NCBI GenBank assembly: GCA_009733775.1
Contig: WOGZ01000156.1
Location: 1 to 64,000, forward strand
DNA: 64,000 nucleotides
Source of the DNA: Alectoria sarmentosa
Lineage: Eukaryota; Ascomycota; Lecanoromycetes; Lecanorales; Parmeliaceae
Direction: 5' to 3'
Numbering within the stretch: position 1 is the first letter of the stretch; each line of letters opens with the position of its first letter. Shown in pieces: positions 1 to 11,961 of the stretch. Under the pieces are notes generated by a model. The model did no database searches, was not told the DNA's origin, and was given only the letters and a program-made list of their open reading frames with translations. A program made the translations under genes and the position numbers.

Positions 1-499
1 AAATCTTATTTATTAATAAAATAAAATATCGATTTCTTTTGATAATAGCGTTTAACTTTCGATAATTCACATAAAATCGTAGACCTTCATTTAATTTCTC
101 AACAAATAAAACAAACGAGACGAATAAAACATAATTAAATACGATAAATCCTTTTCTTAAGTGTTCGTTTAAATATTTCTTAATTTATTCGAATTTGTGA
201 TTTAATAATGAATAAATTCGATTTTTAAATAATGAACTTTTATTTATTCTCTCAGCGAATTTCAATTTATAATTATAAAAACGATATAAAAATAATATGT
301 TCGCTTATAATTTATCAAAAACATTTATATAATTATGATAATTTATAAAGAGTTTATTAAAAACCTTTTGAAAAGTGAGGGTTTTAACATTATTAATTTA
401 AACGTTTTTCGATATGTATAATTCACAGCATTTTTTATATTTGATTTCGAAATTGTATAAACATAATTTATTAATTAATATTCGATTATCTCATTGCAA

Positions 500-868
500 T
501 TATAATATAATCTCGAAAGATTCATTAAAAATATCGTAAATCTCATTCATTGTCAAAAAAAAAAACTTGTTCTCTTTGTTTCGAATCAAATGATAATAAA
601 TCGATATATCAATTTTAATAATATCGATGAAATTAGACTTCTTGATCATCTTTTCTTTATATGTTTTAAATGTTGATGTCGATTTTTTTCTATTTAAAAT
701 GTCTTTGAAATGATTTATATCGAAATTATTTTCATTCGATTCATTCTCAGCAATAAATTTAAAAGATCGTATAATAACAATAAATGATGTTTTTAATAAA
801 AACGATAAATTCTTAAATGTTAATGTTTTATTGTCATTATATTCACATCGTTTAAATATAAACAACAT
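500..868 (-). pseudogene. Pol linker/protease remnant of element D
   Basis: A 122-residue open stretch on the minus strand. Its C-terminal half (DIIKIDISIYYHL, then NKFFFLTMNEIYD) resembles the segment between protease and RT in fungal gypsy polyproteins. It leads, with intervening stops, into the RT remnant at 1 to about 360. It is not an independent gene; its composition (Ile, Asn, Lys, Phe) is that of RIP-mutated DNA. Confidence 0.5.
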
Positions 869-1407
869 TTTATCTTTTAATATATCGAATACAACTTTAT
901 ACTTATTTATTTATGATTTTTTAAAAATTAAATCGTGTTGTTTTAACGAAGCGATAAAAATAAAGCAAGATTTTTTCTTATAATCGTGTATATTTAAAAT
1001 AAATAAAAGATAATGAATAATAAATTGTTTAAACAATCGCCCATTATAATCTCATAATAATTTTGACTTGAAAAAAAAATAAGATTCGATTTATAAGCGT
1101 TTATATATTTCAAATATAATGATTTCATTAATAACGATATAAATCTTAATATATTCGCAATTTATAAAAGAATTCGAAAATGTCATTTATCGACTTTATA
1201 ATAATAACGTAATTGTTATTCGAAAAAGACGTTATATTAAAAGATCATTTAAAATATCCGCTAAACACACGTTTGTATTATCTTTTATCATGATTTTAAA
1301 AAAGATTAATCTTTTCCCAAGTTATTCGAAGAGTCTTTCAAATCATCGTCGTCGTTATTATTTATTTTTATAACATGCATTTAAATAATTTTCTTATTCG
1401 ATTAAAA

Positions 1408-1449
1408 GCAATCACGCTTAATGTGTTTAACTTAATTATAATTATAACA
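1408..1449 (-). pseudogene. Decayed Gag zinc knuckle of element D
   Basis: On the minus strand this reads C-Y-N-Y-N-stop-V-K-H-I-K-R-D-C, which is the CX2CX4HX4C spacing of a retroviral-type zinc knuckle. The second Cys has become Tyr (TGT to TAT type) and one residue has become a stop (CAA to TAA type). Both changes are RIP-type transitions. The surrounding frame (about 1432-1668) is Lys/Ile-rich, as expected of RIP-mutated Gag. Confidence 0.6.
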
Positions 1450-3329
1450 CATAAACTTTTTAACATCGATTTCGACTTTAATTTTGATAAATGAGATCGA
1501 TATAATAAATTTTATAAATGTTATTATAATGCGAATAGTTTTCATTATTAAGATAATTGATTTTCTTATTAAAAATGCAATTTTAAATGTGAATGTTTTA
1601 AACTTTTTTTTATATTTAGCATATTGAATGTTATTCAATTTTCGTAAATACTTTTTAATAAATGTCAACTCGCTGAAATCTTTATATGCGTTTCAATTTT
1701 TTTATAAATTTTCACGAATCTTCAAGCGTAAATATTATATTATATTATTTTTGTTTTTATCGATAACCTAACTCAATCAAATAAAGTCGACGTAAAATTT
1801 TATAAAAGATATAATATTTTATTGAAATGAGTTATATTATCGTTTCGCATTATCTTATTAATCAAAGTTTTTATAAATATCGATTAAATCATTCATTATT
1901 TTTTTATAAAATTGATATGAATTTAAATAATTTCTCAATCGACGTCTCATGATCTATTCTGAAACTTTTTCTTTTAATTTAAAAATGATATAAATTAATT
2001 TGAACTCAACAATAAAATATCAATCATAATTAACAATGAGTTTATAATTCATTTTAAAAAATCAATTATCTCATATAAAATTCTTTTCATTTATAAAAAC
2101 AAAAGAGTCAAATAATTTGAAAGACTTGTTTTTCTTCGATACAACTCGATTCTTAAATCTATTATAAAAAAATTCGTTCTTTGAATCTTTTTTTGAATTC
2201 TTTTTTAATGATTAAAATTTCATTATATTAATTTTTCGTTATAATTATGTCATTTGCTTCTATTAATTATAAGCGATATTATTCAATTATTGAATCATTT
2301 ATTTCGATTAATATAAAAAATTTATAATCTCATCTTTATCGATAATAATCTTATGAAAATAAAATAAAAATTCGCGAAAGTCGTTTTATTCAAAACGAAA
2401 TTGATTTAATATATCAAAAAACTTTTTAAATGCAATTTTCGCTCAATGTAATAATTATTTATTAATAAAAATGTATTATGAATTTAATTTATAATGCTGA
2501 AAAAGATTTTCGAGGTTTTCAGATATGATTAAAATACAACGTGATTTGATTTTATTTAAAAGATTTTGAATGTGATTTATTCTTTTTATTTTAATAAAGA
2601 TTATCGATAAAAAAGAAAATAAAAGAAAAAAAAAAGAAAAAAAATTTAAATATTTCGAAAAATATAATGTTAAAAAGTATTGTGACAAAGAAAAATGTTA
2701 ACATTTCTCATTTGATATATTTAATAATTTTCGTATAATAAAAAAATTTGACTTTAACATATAAAAAATAACAAAGAATGTTATTTAATCGTTTATTCAT
2801 TTATTAAACTTTTATGAAAACAATATATTAATTAAATAACGTTTTTTCAATTTCGTTATTTATGCAAAAGATATTTATTATGTTATCGTCGATTTCGTGC
2901 GAGGAAACTTGATAATGCGAAATGAAAAAGAAAAACTTTGAAAGATTATAAAATCGTGATTTTTTATTCGATGATGATGTCGTGAAAGATTGAAGTATCT
3001 CTGATGATGATCTTTCGAATAATATGATCGATGTTATTTTAACTTAAATTATATGAGAATGATATATGATTATTTCTTTCAATTCGCTAATTAAACGAAT
3101 GTTTTAATATCTTTTTTATACTCGTTATTATTGATGAAATGAATCATTATCTTAATGCGAGCTATTCGAATTTCAATTATTATAAATAATTTAACTCAAA
3201 AATACGATATTTTAATAATTTTTATATCTTAATAAAATCTTTATTAACACGATTCTTTGAATTCGTTAATTGATACGAATAAAATGAGTGAGATGACTTA
3301 ATTATAATATCAAAATCAATATAAAGTTA

Positions 3330-3511
3330 TGTTATATGAGTGTATTAAATAAGACAATTAAGTGAAGAGAAAGTATATACATAAAAAGAAGGCATTTATA
3401 TAAAAACAAATGCCTTTATCAAGTCACGTTAAGTTCAATCGAGTAATATCAAAGAAATGTGATATTAAAGAGAAGTTAACTCTATTAAAAATGTAGAATA
3501 CGCTCATAACA
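3330..3511 (-). repeat. Putative 5' LTR of element D (182 bp)
   Basis: The segment starts TGTTATATGAG and ends CTCATAACA, so it has the TG...CA termini and short inverted ends of an LTR. It sits at the upstream (right) end of the minus-strand gag-pol relic. It contains a 9-bp-arm hairpin (aaggcattt at 3389-3397, aaatgcctt at 3408-3416). No second copy is in the window, so the LTR identity is inferred from the termini and position alone. Confidence 0.5.
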
Positions 3512-4140
3512 TAAATAATACATATTTCAATTTTGAAATTTTTTTGTTTTCAATATCGCGAATAACATCGTAAATAAAGTATTTATAACAAAAGCACGTT
3601 CGCTCAATTTTATATAAAAATGTTATCTCGATTATTTTTTTGACTCTTAAAATAACTTCGAAGATTTCAAAAATTTAATAAATTTATACTTTACGATACA
3701 ACGAATAATTAAAAACTTTTATGAATTAAATTTAATAATCTTTTGATACATTTATTGAAATTTACAAAGTTTTTAAGATATTGCGAGTTATCGTTGTGAA
3801 GCTATTTGAGAAACATGATTTTTGATTTTTAATTTTAAGAGGGTGCTAGAATCGCGGATTTTTGTTTAATTTTCCAAGATATACGAAAATAAGGGCATCA
3901 TAAAATTAAACATCGAACATCAAATTATAATAATTTTTTTTTTTTGATTTCTTTCGTGTTATATACAATATAATATTAAAGTAAATATATAAAATTATAA
4001 ATTCGAATACGCGCTTTCGAATAAAGTTACTTTAATAAGATTTGATCAAATAATTTCGCACTTTTATGATAAATGAGATCTTTTCTAAAACTCTTTAAAT
4101 GCTCTAACAATTTTTTTTTCTTTTTTTTTTCTTTTTTTCC
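3512..4140. other. AT-rich non-coding stretch and left isochore boundary
   Basis: AT-rich DNA with no credible coding frame follows the putative LTR. Poly-T/pyrimidine runs at about 4110-4152 mark an abrupt switch to normal composition. I see no gene here. Confidence 0.7.
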
Positions 4141-4196
4141 CAATTTTTTTTCCGAAGCTCTTCGAAGGCTCTTCGGAGGTTTCTATCGAAGAGACT

Positions 4197-4267
4197 GTCG
4201 AAACAAGCTCGAAGTCCTATGTATCACACATCATTATCATATACCATGACTCCGAGCTTGCTTCGAC
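4197..4267. repeat. Imperfect palindrome at the island edge
   Basis: Two 20-bp arms (4197-4216 and 4248-4267) are inverted copies with 18 of 20 matches, separated by 31 bp. The right arm in inverse reads GTCGAAGCAAGCTCGGAGTC; the left arm differs at two positions, both G to A. A shorter hairpin (ccgaag/cttcgg) lies just upstream at about 4152-4176. It could be a MITE terminus or a hairpin relic mildly touched by RIP. No function can be assigned. Confidence 0.6.
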
Positions 4268-5616
4268 AAATACCCTCGGAGAGTCCCGGGAGGGAAAGGG
4301 GGGTTCAGAAGGTCTCCCACCCTGAAAATCAAAAAAAACAAGTACTATTGTAATTGTAGAGATCTTCCAAGCTTTCCACTACTAGGAAACCCGCGCCCCC
4401 AGCACATGTTATGAGACCTCTCGAGCGAAGCAAGACCCAAACAATTCGTCTCTGCTCCGTACTACCGAGAAAGCAATGACTTGCAGAAATTTGTTACCAT
4501 ATCAACGATTGACTTGACTTGACCCAGGCAAAGAAAGACAACGGGGCGTACTGCCAGACATTTGTGGTGAGGAATCCTTCCCCCCCTTTCAAGTCTCCAA
4601 TCAAGGAGTACTGAAATCCCAGAACAGACTATGACAGAAAACCAGGATGCAGCGTATTCATGTTCCTGCAAGTATTGTCCCGTCGAGGAAAACCCTTCAA
4701 TCCCTCGTCTTCGGAGGGTTTACAGGACTTGACGGGACAGTATGAGTGTAGTCCCTTTCCGTGCATGTCCTGCTTGTGCCGCGGGAGCTCTTTCCAATAT
4801 CATACCCCCGAGAAAGGACAATATGGAACAATGCGCACAAATGACCGCGTGTGGATCTTTCTATAAACACTAATCACTCGATCCGTAATAGCATGTTACG
4901 ATCTTGGAACAATGATGTTTGGTATGGATATTTGAGTATCGACGATACCAGACCGTAATTAAGACAATGCAACGAAGAAGTAGAAAGGCTGTGGTTCATG
5001 GGAATAGCTTGTTCGTGTGATTGGAAATCCGGAGCAACAATTGAATGGTCCGTGTAGAACGAAGCAAGTATCTTGCAATTCTAGATGACGTCGCCAATGC
5101 CATGCTCCACGAAGCGACCATGGTTACTCATTGGTATTCTATAGGGCCATGTTCCAATCCAACATTGCAGTGATCTTTGCAGAGAGCCCAGGACCAGGCA
5201 ATTTGAAGTTCGTGAAAGCTGAGGATGTTGCTGAGTTGAACGGCTTGGCCCACGTAGACAACAGACTCAATGGCAAAGACAGGATCACCATTTGGCGAGC
5301 ACAGCTTTCTGAGTTTGTGCAGAGGTATAATAAAAATTCATGACCCAAAGCTAACGTGCTTCAGATGGTCATACGAGCGACGTTTTGCTTGGAGCCTCGT
5401 CCCATCTCCAGAGCTTTCGCTTACCTATTCCTCTCTCGGCGATGGCAAAATCCGTATTGATCGGGCAAAGTTATATAACAGGAACAAAAGGAGATGAGGC
5501 TGCAATGAGTAAATTGACACGGTGACTGAGCTTACAGCTCGAATCAACCAAAAGAATTGATTCCCGCGGAGAGGCTGAGCACGTTTCTGTCCTGTATACA
5601 TGGCCGCCTATCAACG
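4268..5616. other. Gene-poor stretch at the left edge of the island
   Basis: About 1.3 kb of normal-composition DNA. Short frames exist (for example 4462-4671 minus and 5131-5343 plus), but none shows a recognisable domain, a convincing start or splice context. It may be a downstream/regulatory region or a degraded gene. Confidence 0.5.
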
Positions 5617-6944
5617 TCATTTGTAGAGTAATTCATCGACCATCTCGGCAATCGCTAGAGAGCTGGTCAATCCAGGACTTTCAATGCCAAGAAGATTGAT
5701 AAATCCTTCAAATCCCTTCTCTTTTCTGATCACGAAGTCTAAAAAGCCATCCCCATTACCTTTCCACACAGCACCTCCCTTTCCTAGTTTTGGCCTGATA
5801 CCGCTGTAACCTAAGCCGACCTTCTCTCTCTGAATGTTTGGTAGATACGTCTCAATCTCTTCGAGGGCGGCTGGTAATCGGGACTCATTTACAGAGAGGT
5901 CATTGGGATCATCAACCCATTCAACGTCTGGACCAAACCGAATCGTGCCAGTCATATCGATGGTCAGGTGGGTACCAAGGCCAGCGGCTCCCGTGGTTGG
6001 CGCTGGATACACGAGAGTCTTCGGACGGGGCGTAGGCGCAGAATAAGAGTAGTACGAGCCCTTGGCGTAATACGGCTTGACATGCCGTGAGGGTGGAAGT
6101 ATTGTGTTTGATAATGAAACAGCGGTTAGGCCAGCGCTGTTGACTAGAGTATCGGCTGTTATCCATGTCGTCTCGGAAGAAGAAGGGGATTTGGTCTGGA
6201 TTTTCCAGCCTAGAGAGCCGGAAGCCAGAGGCTCGACTGACTCCACACTCGTATGGCATGCCAAGTCACCACCTTTTGACTGGAAATCAGACTCCAGGTA
6301 GGACATGTAGGTGTGGGAATCTACGATGCCAGTTGTCGGGCTCTCAAGGACAGCTTCTTTTACCCGGACGTCCGGTTCACGGGCATGTGCTTCAGATAGG
6401 GGAATGAAATGTATTGGCACGCCAATTGACTTGGCGAATTCATGTGTCTTAACAAGCTCTTCATGTTGTGGGGCGTTCTGTGAGAGGATCCACTTCTTCG
6501 CGTTGCGGTATGGAATCTTTTGCTTTTCGCAGAGATCGTACATCATCTCTTTGCCCTTGAGACATAAATGTGTCTTCAGAGAGGTAGGACCGTAGTAGAG
6601 GCCAGCATGAATGACCTGCCATGGCTAAGCGTTGGGAGTGTTGTAGATTCTTAGAAGAAACCCGCCTCTGAATTGCGACTGCTGGTCTCAGTTCCCACTG
6701 TTCCATGCCTCTCTACAAGGAGCGTCGAAGTACCATCCCGCTCAGCGAGCCTGCGAGCAATGGCGAGACCTACAGCTCCGGCGCCGACCACCTAACACAT
6801 GTCAGTCTAATCTCGAGGAGCGATTGTTGCGATTGGCATTGCACCGACCACATGGGTGAAGTCGGCCCGGGGCGCCGAGCAGGTCGAGAAAGGTCGTAGA
6901 TCGCATTGCGTTCGTAATCGACGACTCAACGCCCTCGGGAACAT
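5617..6944 (-). CDS. L-2-hydroxyglutarate dehydrogenase, mitochondrial (FAD-dependent)
   Basis: Oxidises L-2-hydroxyglutarate to 2-oxoglutarate, a metabolite-repair reaction of the mitochondrion. About 406 aa in three exons: 6849-6944 (end may be 6852), 6666-6791 and 5617-6615. The N-terminus (MFPRALSRRLRTQ...) is Arg-rich and lacks acidic residues at first, like a mitochondrial presequence. A dinucleotide-binding VVGAGAVGLAIARRLAE follows, then SSRNSE joined to VIHAGLYYG, a family hallmark. The C-terminal part has GYSGIRPKL and FINLLGIESPGLTSSLAIAE, typical of DAO-fold L2HGDH enzymes. The second intron (6616-6665) appears to start with GC instead of GT; that junction is forced by the conserved frame. 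The exon 1 donor is uncertain by one codon. The FAD/DAO family assignment is strong; the exact substrate is inferred from overall similarity. Confidence 0.88.
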
Positions 6945-7601
6945 GTCAAAGGATAAAGGAGAAGAAAGGGTCTAGTAATCATGGTGGAAGAAAAGCTCAG
7001 CATATTCAAGACTCAATCTACCTCATGCTAGACTTGCTGGCTTCGAATGACGTCGTCCCCACAGTTCGAGAAGCAACTTATGCTTAAGATGGTACTGTAC
7101 TTTATAGGGGAAGATACGAATCGAATTGGAGACTCATATCACATAATATATATGGTAACACACTCAATTTGCATATATTGCTGTAAAAACTTCTCTCATG
7201 GATGGACACGCGGTCTTCCGAGAGAAACTTCTGCTCTGCCATATGCGTCTCCAGCCCTTTCATATTCTCTAAAAACCCGAAGCAATTCTTCCCGTCTATA
7301 GAAAAACATGCTCAAAACCCTAAGCTCAATCGATGTCCGACGTGGCCATTATCGAGGAATTCTGTGGGAGGAGTCTGTCATTGCATGCTGCACACTTGAA
7401 GCATAGACACTTGCATGCCAGCAGACTGGGTGTACTGCCTTCCTGTCCCTTGGCTTGATCACCCCGTAGTTACAAGCTCGTTAATCAACTGCTGTAAGTC
7501 ACCTCGAGTTCCTAGCTGACGGCAACTTTGTACGTCTGCTTGTACTGGCGTTAGCGCTCGTACCCTGCGAAAGCCGCTCCAGTCCACGCCATCTCGGTTC
7601 T
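6945..7601. other. Intergenic, upstream of L2HGDH and downstream of ARH1
   Basis: About 650 bp with only shadow frames. It should hold the L2HGDH promoter and the ARH1 3' end. No distinctive element was recognised. Confidence 0.5.
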
Positions 7602-9282
7602 TCAGTCTAGCACTGCTAGCATTTCCGGGATGCTCGTGAACTTTTCCCGCTCCTTGCCTTTTGCTTTGCCCCTCTTCTTTTCCGCTACGTCGATCCTCTT
7701 CCAATCGTCCCAACTGACAGGTCTTAGATTCTTCGTGGCCGCGTCTTCTTGCAGCGCGTCCCAACCATTTGTACCAGCCATGAACGGTTCCTTGTTTTCC
7801 CAGTCCTTTGCAATAGATTCTGCTGTGTCGAAGGCGTCTTCCATTGTGTTAGCGATGACGCCCGCCGGACCTCGCTTTACCCATCCGGAACAATAGAGGC
7901 CAGGAATCCCGGTGCCGTCTTCTGAAAGACTAGTGATACGACCATGTAAATCATTGGGAATGATGCCTCGACGCTCATCAAAGTCTATGCCAAATTCTTT
8001 CATGCCTTCGATAGCTTCTGACTTGTAGCCAATACTCCGGAATGCCAAGGAAGTAGGGTATGATATTTCACTTGTAGTAGGAGACACGGCGGCAGACAAG
8101 TCGAAGATGTCTGGGCCTCTCACTTCATTCCTGAGGAATGTGAGAGAAGATAGGGTACCAGGTGTTGCATTGGACGCGTTGAAAGATCTAGGAGAAAGGA
8201 AAAAATCAAGAGACCAAGACTTTCGCGCTTGCGAAGCTGGAGTTGATGAGCCCTTAGCTAAGAGCTGAGTGAGTCGTTTGGGCGTTCGGGAAAGTTTGGT
8301 AGCGTTTGGCGGAAACAGAGCAGGATCGATAGGCTCGAAAGAGACCGAAGGCAGATTTAGTAGCTCACGAACTTCTTTGATAGTAAAGGACGCCTGTGAA
8401 ATTCATCAATTGTGCGGTATTTCTTGACGTTCATGAGACAGAGGAGAATATACCTGCATTGGACCCCTTCGACCAATGACACGGACTCTTTTCACTCTGC
8501 TTTTCGACAAAGTATTGAGAGCATGGTCTGTCATGTCCGTCTTCCGTAGACCATCGACATGGCTCAAGAGCGTACGTGCTACATCAAGGGCTACATTTCC
8601 TTGCCCAATGATGACTGCTTCCTCGCCTAATTCGAGGTCTGGCGCCAGTGCTTGGTGTTCTGGGAGCCCGTTGTACCAACCCACAAAGTCGCGCGCTGAG
8701 TAGATTCCCTTCAACCGGTCCTCACTTGAGATTCCAAGTTTTCGGTCCTTGGTGGCACCATAGGCGAAGGTAATAGCGTTATAATGAGGCCTGAGATTTG
8801 TTAAAGGCAGATCTTTGCCAATAGCAATGTTGCCTATGAAATTGAAGCGCGGTGATGAAGCAACTTGCTCAAATTTGGCTTGGCAGTTCTGAGAAGGGAC
8901 GATTAGAAGTGAAGAGTGAGAGCAAGAGAGCATGAAGGCAAATGGGAAGAATCGAACAAGCGAAACTAGAGAGAATTTAAGAGAGTCGTTTTACCTTGAC
9001 GTCCGGGTGATCAGGTGCAACGCCAAATCTCACTAGGCCGAAGGGTACAGGAAGACACTCATACATATCGATGATGGCATTCTCTATACTTGACATGACC
9101 TTGTAAGCTGTATAGAAGCCCGCAGGCCCAGATCCAAGCACAGCCATGCGGAAAGGCCGGTCATCTCTCACCACATGGCTGCTATGTCGCCGTGAGACGT
9201 GAAGCGTCGTAATATGTGATGGTTTAGTCAACAATTTGGAGCAGCCAGCATGGTCGATCACAGTCCGAGTGATGGCGCTCAT
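7602..9282 (-). CDS. ARH1: NADPH:adrenodoxin (ferredoxin) oxidoreductase, mitochondrial
   Basis: Passes electrons from NADPH through FAD to mitochondrial ferredoxin (Yah1 in yeast), serving Fe-S cluster and heme A synthesis. 504 aa in three exons: 8995-9282, 8454-8888 and 7602-8393. Exon 1 encodes a basic presequence, then the FAD motif MAVLGSGPAGFYTAYKV and the signature PVPFGLVRFGVAPDHPDVK, running straight into NCQAKFEQVA of exon 2. Exon 2 has YGATKDRKLGI and the NADP-binding VIIGQGNVALDVARTLL, then VRVIGRRGPMQ. Exon 3 has the C-terminal YCSGWVKRGPAGVIANTMEDA motif. Introns are 106 nt (8889-8994) and 60 nt (8394-8453). The length agrees with yeast Arh1 (about 490 aa). It shares a 360-bp divergent region with the downstream plus-strand membrane protein. 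Identification is secure. Confidence 0.95.
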
Positions 9283-9643
9283 CTAGCTTACCCAAGTAAG
9301 GATGATTATATATATTGGGCAAGAATGGTGCTTCGTTCGTGGAGGCTGGGAGTCGCTTATGTTGATGTAGTCTTCAAGTGCCTAGGTTCCATTTATCGTT
9401 CCAAAGCACCAGGGCAGCTAGCTACAGAGTAGAGTACCTAAGGTAAGGTACTTTACCCCAAGATACATGTTGCCTCGCCAACGACTGGCGTTATTATTTT
9501 CGAGTCTCCTCGTACAGTATGTAAATCTTACTAGTACAAACAATTCTGATAGCTATTATATCTATTTTTATATCTACTAGGTATATCTATTGGCTTCTTC
9601 CCTCTGATATTTGCTGAGTAGTACTGCTGTATGATAGCAGGTC
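9283..9643. promoter_or_regulatory. Divergent promoter region (ARH1 / 4-TM protein)
   Basis: 361 bp between two outward-facing starts. It contains the palindrome-like cctaaggtaaggtac at about 9438-9452; related CCTAAGGTA/TACCTTAG strings recur in other upstream regions of this window. Promoter function is inferred from position. Confidence 0.45.
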
Positions 9644-11961
9644 ATGGGTGCTGAGCCGCCCTTCCTCTACGACCATCCCTCCAAATTCTCCTTCTCAGGC
9701 CCCACCCAACTACCAGCCTTCAACCCAAAAGCCGCGACGCATGCAAGCCTCTCTCTACCAACCCCAACATCCAAACCAGACGGACCCTTGATCAATGCCA
9801 AGGAGTACAATCGGCATCCAGATTCCTACTATGTCGCGTAAGTCTTTTCCAGACCAGCTCTCCGGGGAAGAATGCTTTTGCTCTTTGGCGTAATCGATTT
9901 TCTGCAAATCCCAAGGCTTCAAGCCGGTAAGTTGAACCATTGACGCGGCCATGGGACTTCGTTCTTGGTGTCTTGATATCTGTTTGGACTCTCTGCCGTC
10001 ACGAATGTTACTGAATTTGGGCTGCTTGCCTGTACCTGTCGCCAAATGACCGTGGCTCTGTCTCTCTGTCTGACAGTTTGCTAGTCCCTATGGCAACCTG
10101 GACTGGAAACCAATGGGTCCGCATACCAAGTCGAGCGTCAAATGGACACGAATCACTCAGCTAGTCCTTCGAATATGCGAGTTGATTGGGGCAGTTGGTA
10201 TGCTGTTTTGTGTAATCTGTATCAAAGGGACCGACGCGACCACAGGATGGATAATACGGGTGCCCGTATGTATGACATGAATGGGGACAGAAAGCCAATG
10301 TTAATTGCTTTTCGCATCAGCCCGGAGTTGCAGTATTGCACACAATTTATGGTACATATCATCTTTCGCGCTCTGCTAAGGGACGCACACCATCCTCTTC
10401 GGCCAGCTATTTTTTGTTCGCAGCCATAATGGACGCCGGATTGATCCCGTTCCTTGTATTTACGGCCTTGATTTCTCACACTCAGTCTATCGAACCAGTC
10501 AACGCCCCCAGTCATTGGTCGACTCTTCTCGGTAGCGACGAGGCCACTACCAGTGTCGTATTCGCCATCTACATCACCAGCGTGATTACTGGCACACTTC
10601 ACCTGGTATCCTTAGCAACATCGATCTATCTCGGGGTCATATTTCGCAAAATATCAAGGCTTCCCCCGGATATGAACCCTTTAGAAGACAATCTAACATC
10701 TCGGCACAAGCGCAATAAGTCCTCTCTTCTCGATAATCGTGTGAGCCAAATCTCGACACCGACAGACAAACTCCGAGTGGCCAAGGCTGAAGATCCACTG
10801 ATGGCCTCTCCGACACTTCCATTCATGCACACCCGCAACGACTCTTACTCAGATGTTACAGTCCTCTCCCATCCTAACGCGAGCGCCAGAGCTTCTCGTA
10901 CTAACCTCTCAACTTCGTTCTACGACCAACCGCCGGCTCATCGTTCCCCTCATACCGAGGTCAGAGGCCCCTTCTATGACCTACCGCTCTCTCAGCGCTC
11001 CTCGCGGGCAAAGATGCAGAGCCAAAACAATGACCAACCGCGCTCTTCTCGTAAAGATTCCCGTTCCAACATTACTAGTACTCCGCTCCTCAACACCAGT
11101 GACAGAGTCTCTCAGAATGACCTCCTAATTCCTTTCTACGACCAACCACCCGCTCATCGTTCCTCTCGTACTGAGATTCAAGACCTTTTCTACGATCAAC
11201 ACTCACCCTCCCACCGATCGTCTCGTACCATGTTCCCTCTCCTATCTCGGGGCGAAAGCCCGGTGAAACCAACCAACCAACCAACAGTAGTCCGTTCTTC
11301 TACCAAATCTTCTTCGCTCTACTTCAATACTACCAACCCCGCGAAACAAACCAATCAACCGACTATAATCCGCTCTCCTACTAAATCTTCTTCAATCTAC
11401 TCCAACAGCACCATCACCACAATAGCAACAAGTCGACCTGCATCGATACGTCCGGGGTCCACAGCCCCATCACTCCCCGACAAAAATTGGATAACACACC
11501 CTTCTCCCCTCACTTCTCCGTCCCCATCACCCCCAAGAGAATTAAAACATCTCCTCAACAAACCGTCATACCAACCGCTTTCCCAGACTTCGCCCTTTGA
11601 ATATACGACCAACAGCGAGAACTTCCGTCCTCTGGAGATGAATCCCCCAACCCCGCCGCTCAATCAGCAAAAGGGAAGGGGAGGAGCCAGGGCAGAGCAA
11701 CGTGCCTTGACGCCGGGAACCGGAAACCTTGGCCAAGATAGGGGCTGGGCCCCTGGGATGGTTGGGATCGGCAAGGCCAAAGCGCGGGGAGGGATGGGCA
11801 GGTCTGGGCCTGCCGGTAAGGGTGGCGGAGGTAGAGTTGTTAGTAGGAGCGGAGTGGAGGTCAAGGAGGGAGGGATATTCCCAAGTGGAGGCATCAGAGC
11901 AAGGGAAGTTAGCGGGAAAGTGATGGAGGAGGGAAGGACGGGGGTCGGAGGACGGATGTGA
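9644..11961 (+). CDS. Fungal four-TM membrane protein with long Ser/Pro-rich repetitive tail
   Basis: I do not recognise the family. About 671 aa in three exons: 9644-9837, 10085-10265 and 10321-11961. The introns (247 and 55 nt) have GTAAGT and GTATGT donors. Four hydrophobic segments are visible: LVLRICELIGAVGMLFCVIC; IIRVP then GVAVLHTIYGTY; YFLFAAIMDAGLIPFLVFTA; and VVFAIYITSVITGTLHLVSL. After the last segment about 450 residues are low-complexity, rich in Ser, Arg, Pro and Gln. They include degenerate repeats of FYDQPPAHRSSRTE (at least three copies) and of RSPTKSSSIY. The tail end is Gly/Arg/Lys-rich. This suggests a cortical or plasma-membrane protein with a large disordered, phosphorylatable cytoplasmic tail; that is inference. 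The first intron is unusually long for this locus, so exon 2 could have an unrecognised partner exon. Confidence 0.75.

Larger units (their letters stand above)
1..3511 (-). mobile_element. RIP-decayed Ty3/gypsy LTR retrotransposon (element D), truncated by the window start
   Basis: Reading the minus strand from 3511 towards 1 gives a likely LTR, a Gag region, a CCHC knuckle remnant near 1408-1449, a pol linker/protease region (about 500-870) and the start of reverse transcriptase (1 to about 360). The RT part still reads LRFYVNYRKLNAI, close to the gypsy consensus LRFCVDYRKLNAI, and is preceded by a recognisable VLFVEKLNEG segment. The frame has many stops, and most substitutions can be explained by C-to-T or G-to-A change, as expected from RIP. 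The rest of pol and the other LTR lie outside the window. The order LTR-Gag-PR-RT fits gypsy. Family assignment comes from motif recall, not from a search. Confidence 0.8.

Noticed and set aside
3389..3416. Rho-independent-type terminator hairpin
   Set aside because: Lies within a probable LTR of a fungal element; such terminators are bacterial.
5131..5343. Plus-strand frame near the left island edge
   Set aside because: No domain, no conserved splice context and an overlapping open frame on the other strand; not enough to call a gene.
9853..9927. Possible extra exon in the first intron of the 4-TM gene
   Set aside because: It would need an upstream intron of only about 20 nt, too short for fungal splicing, although the segment translates plausibly.
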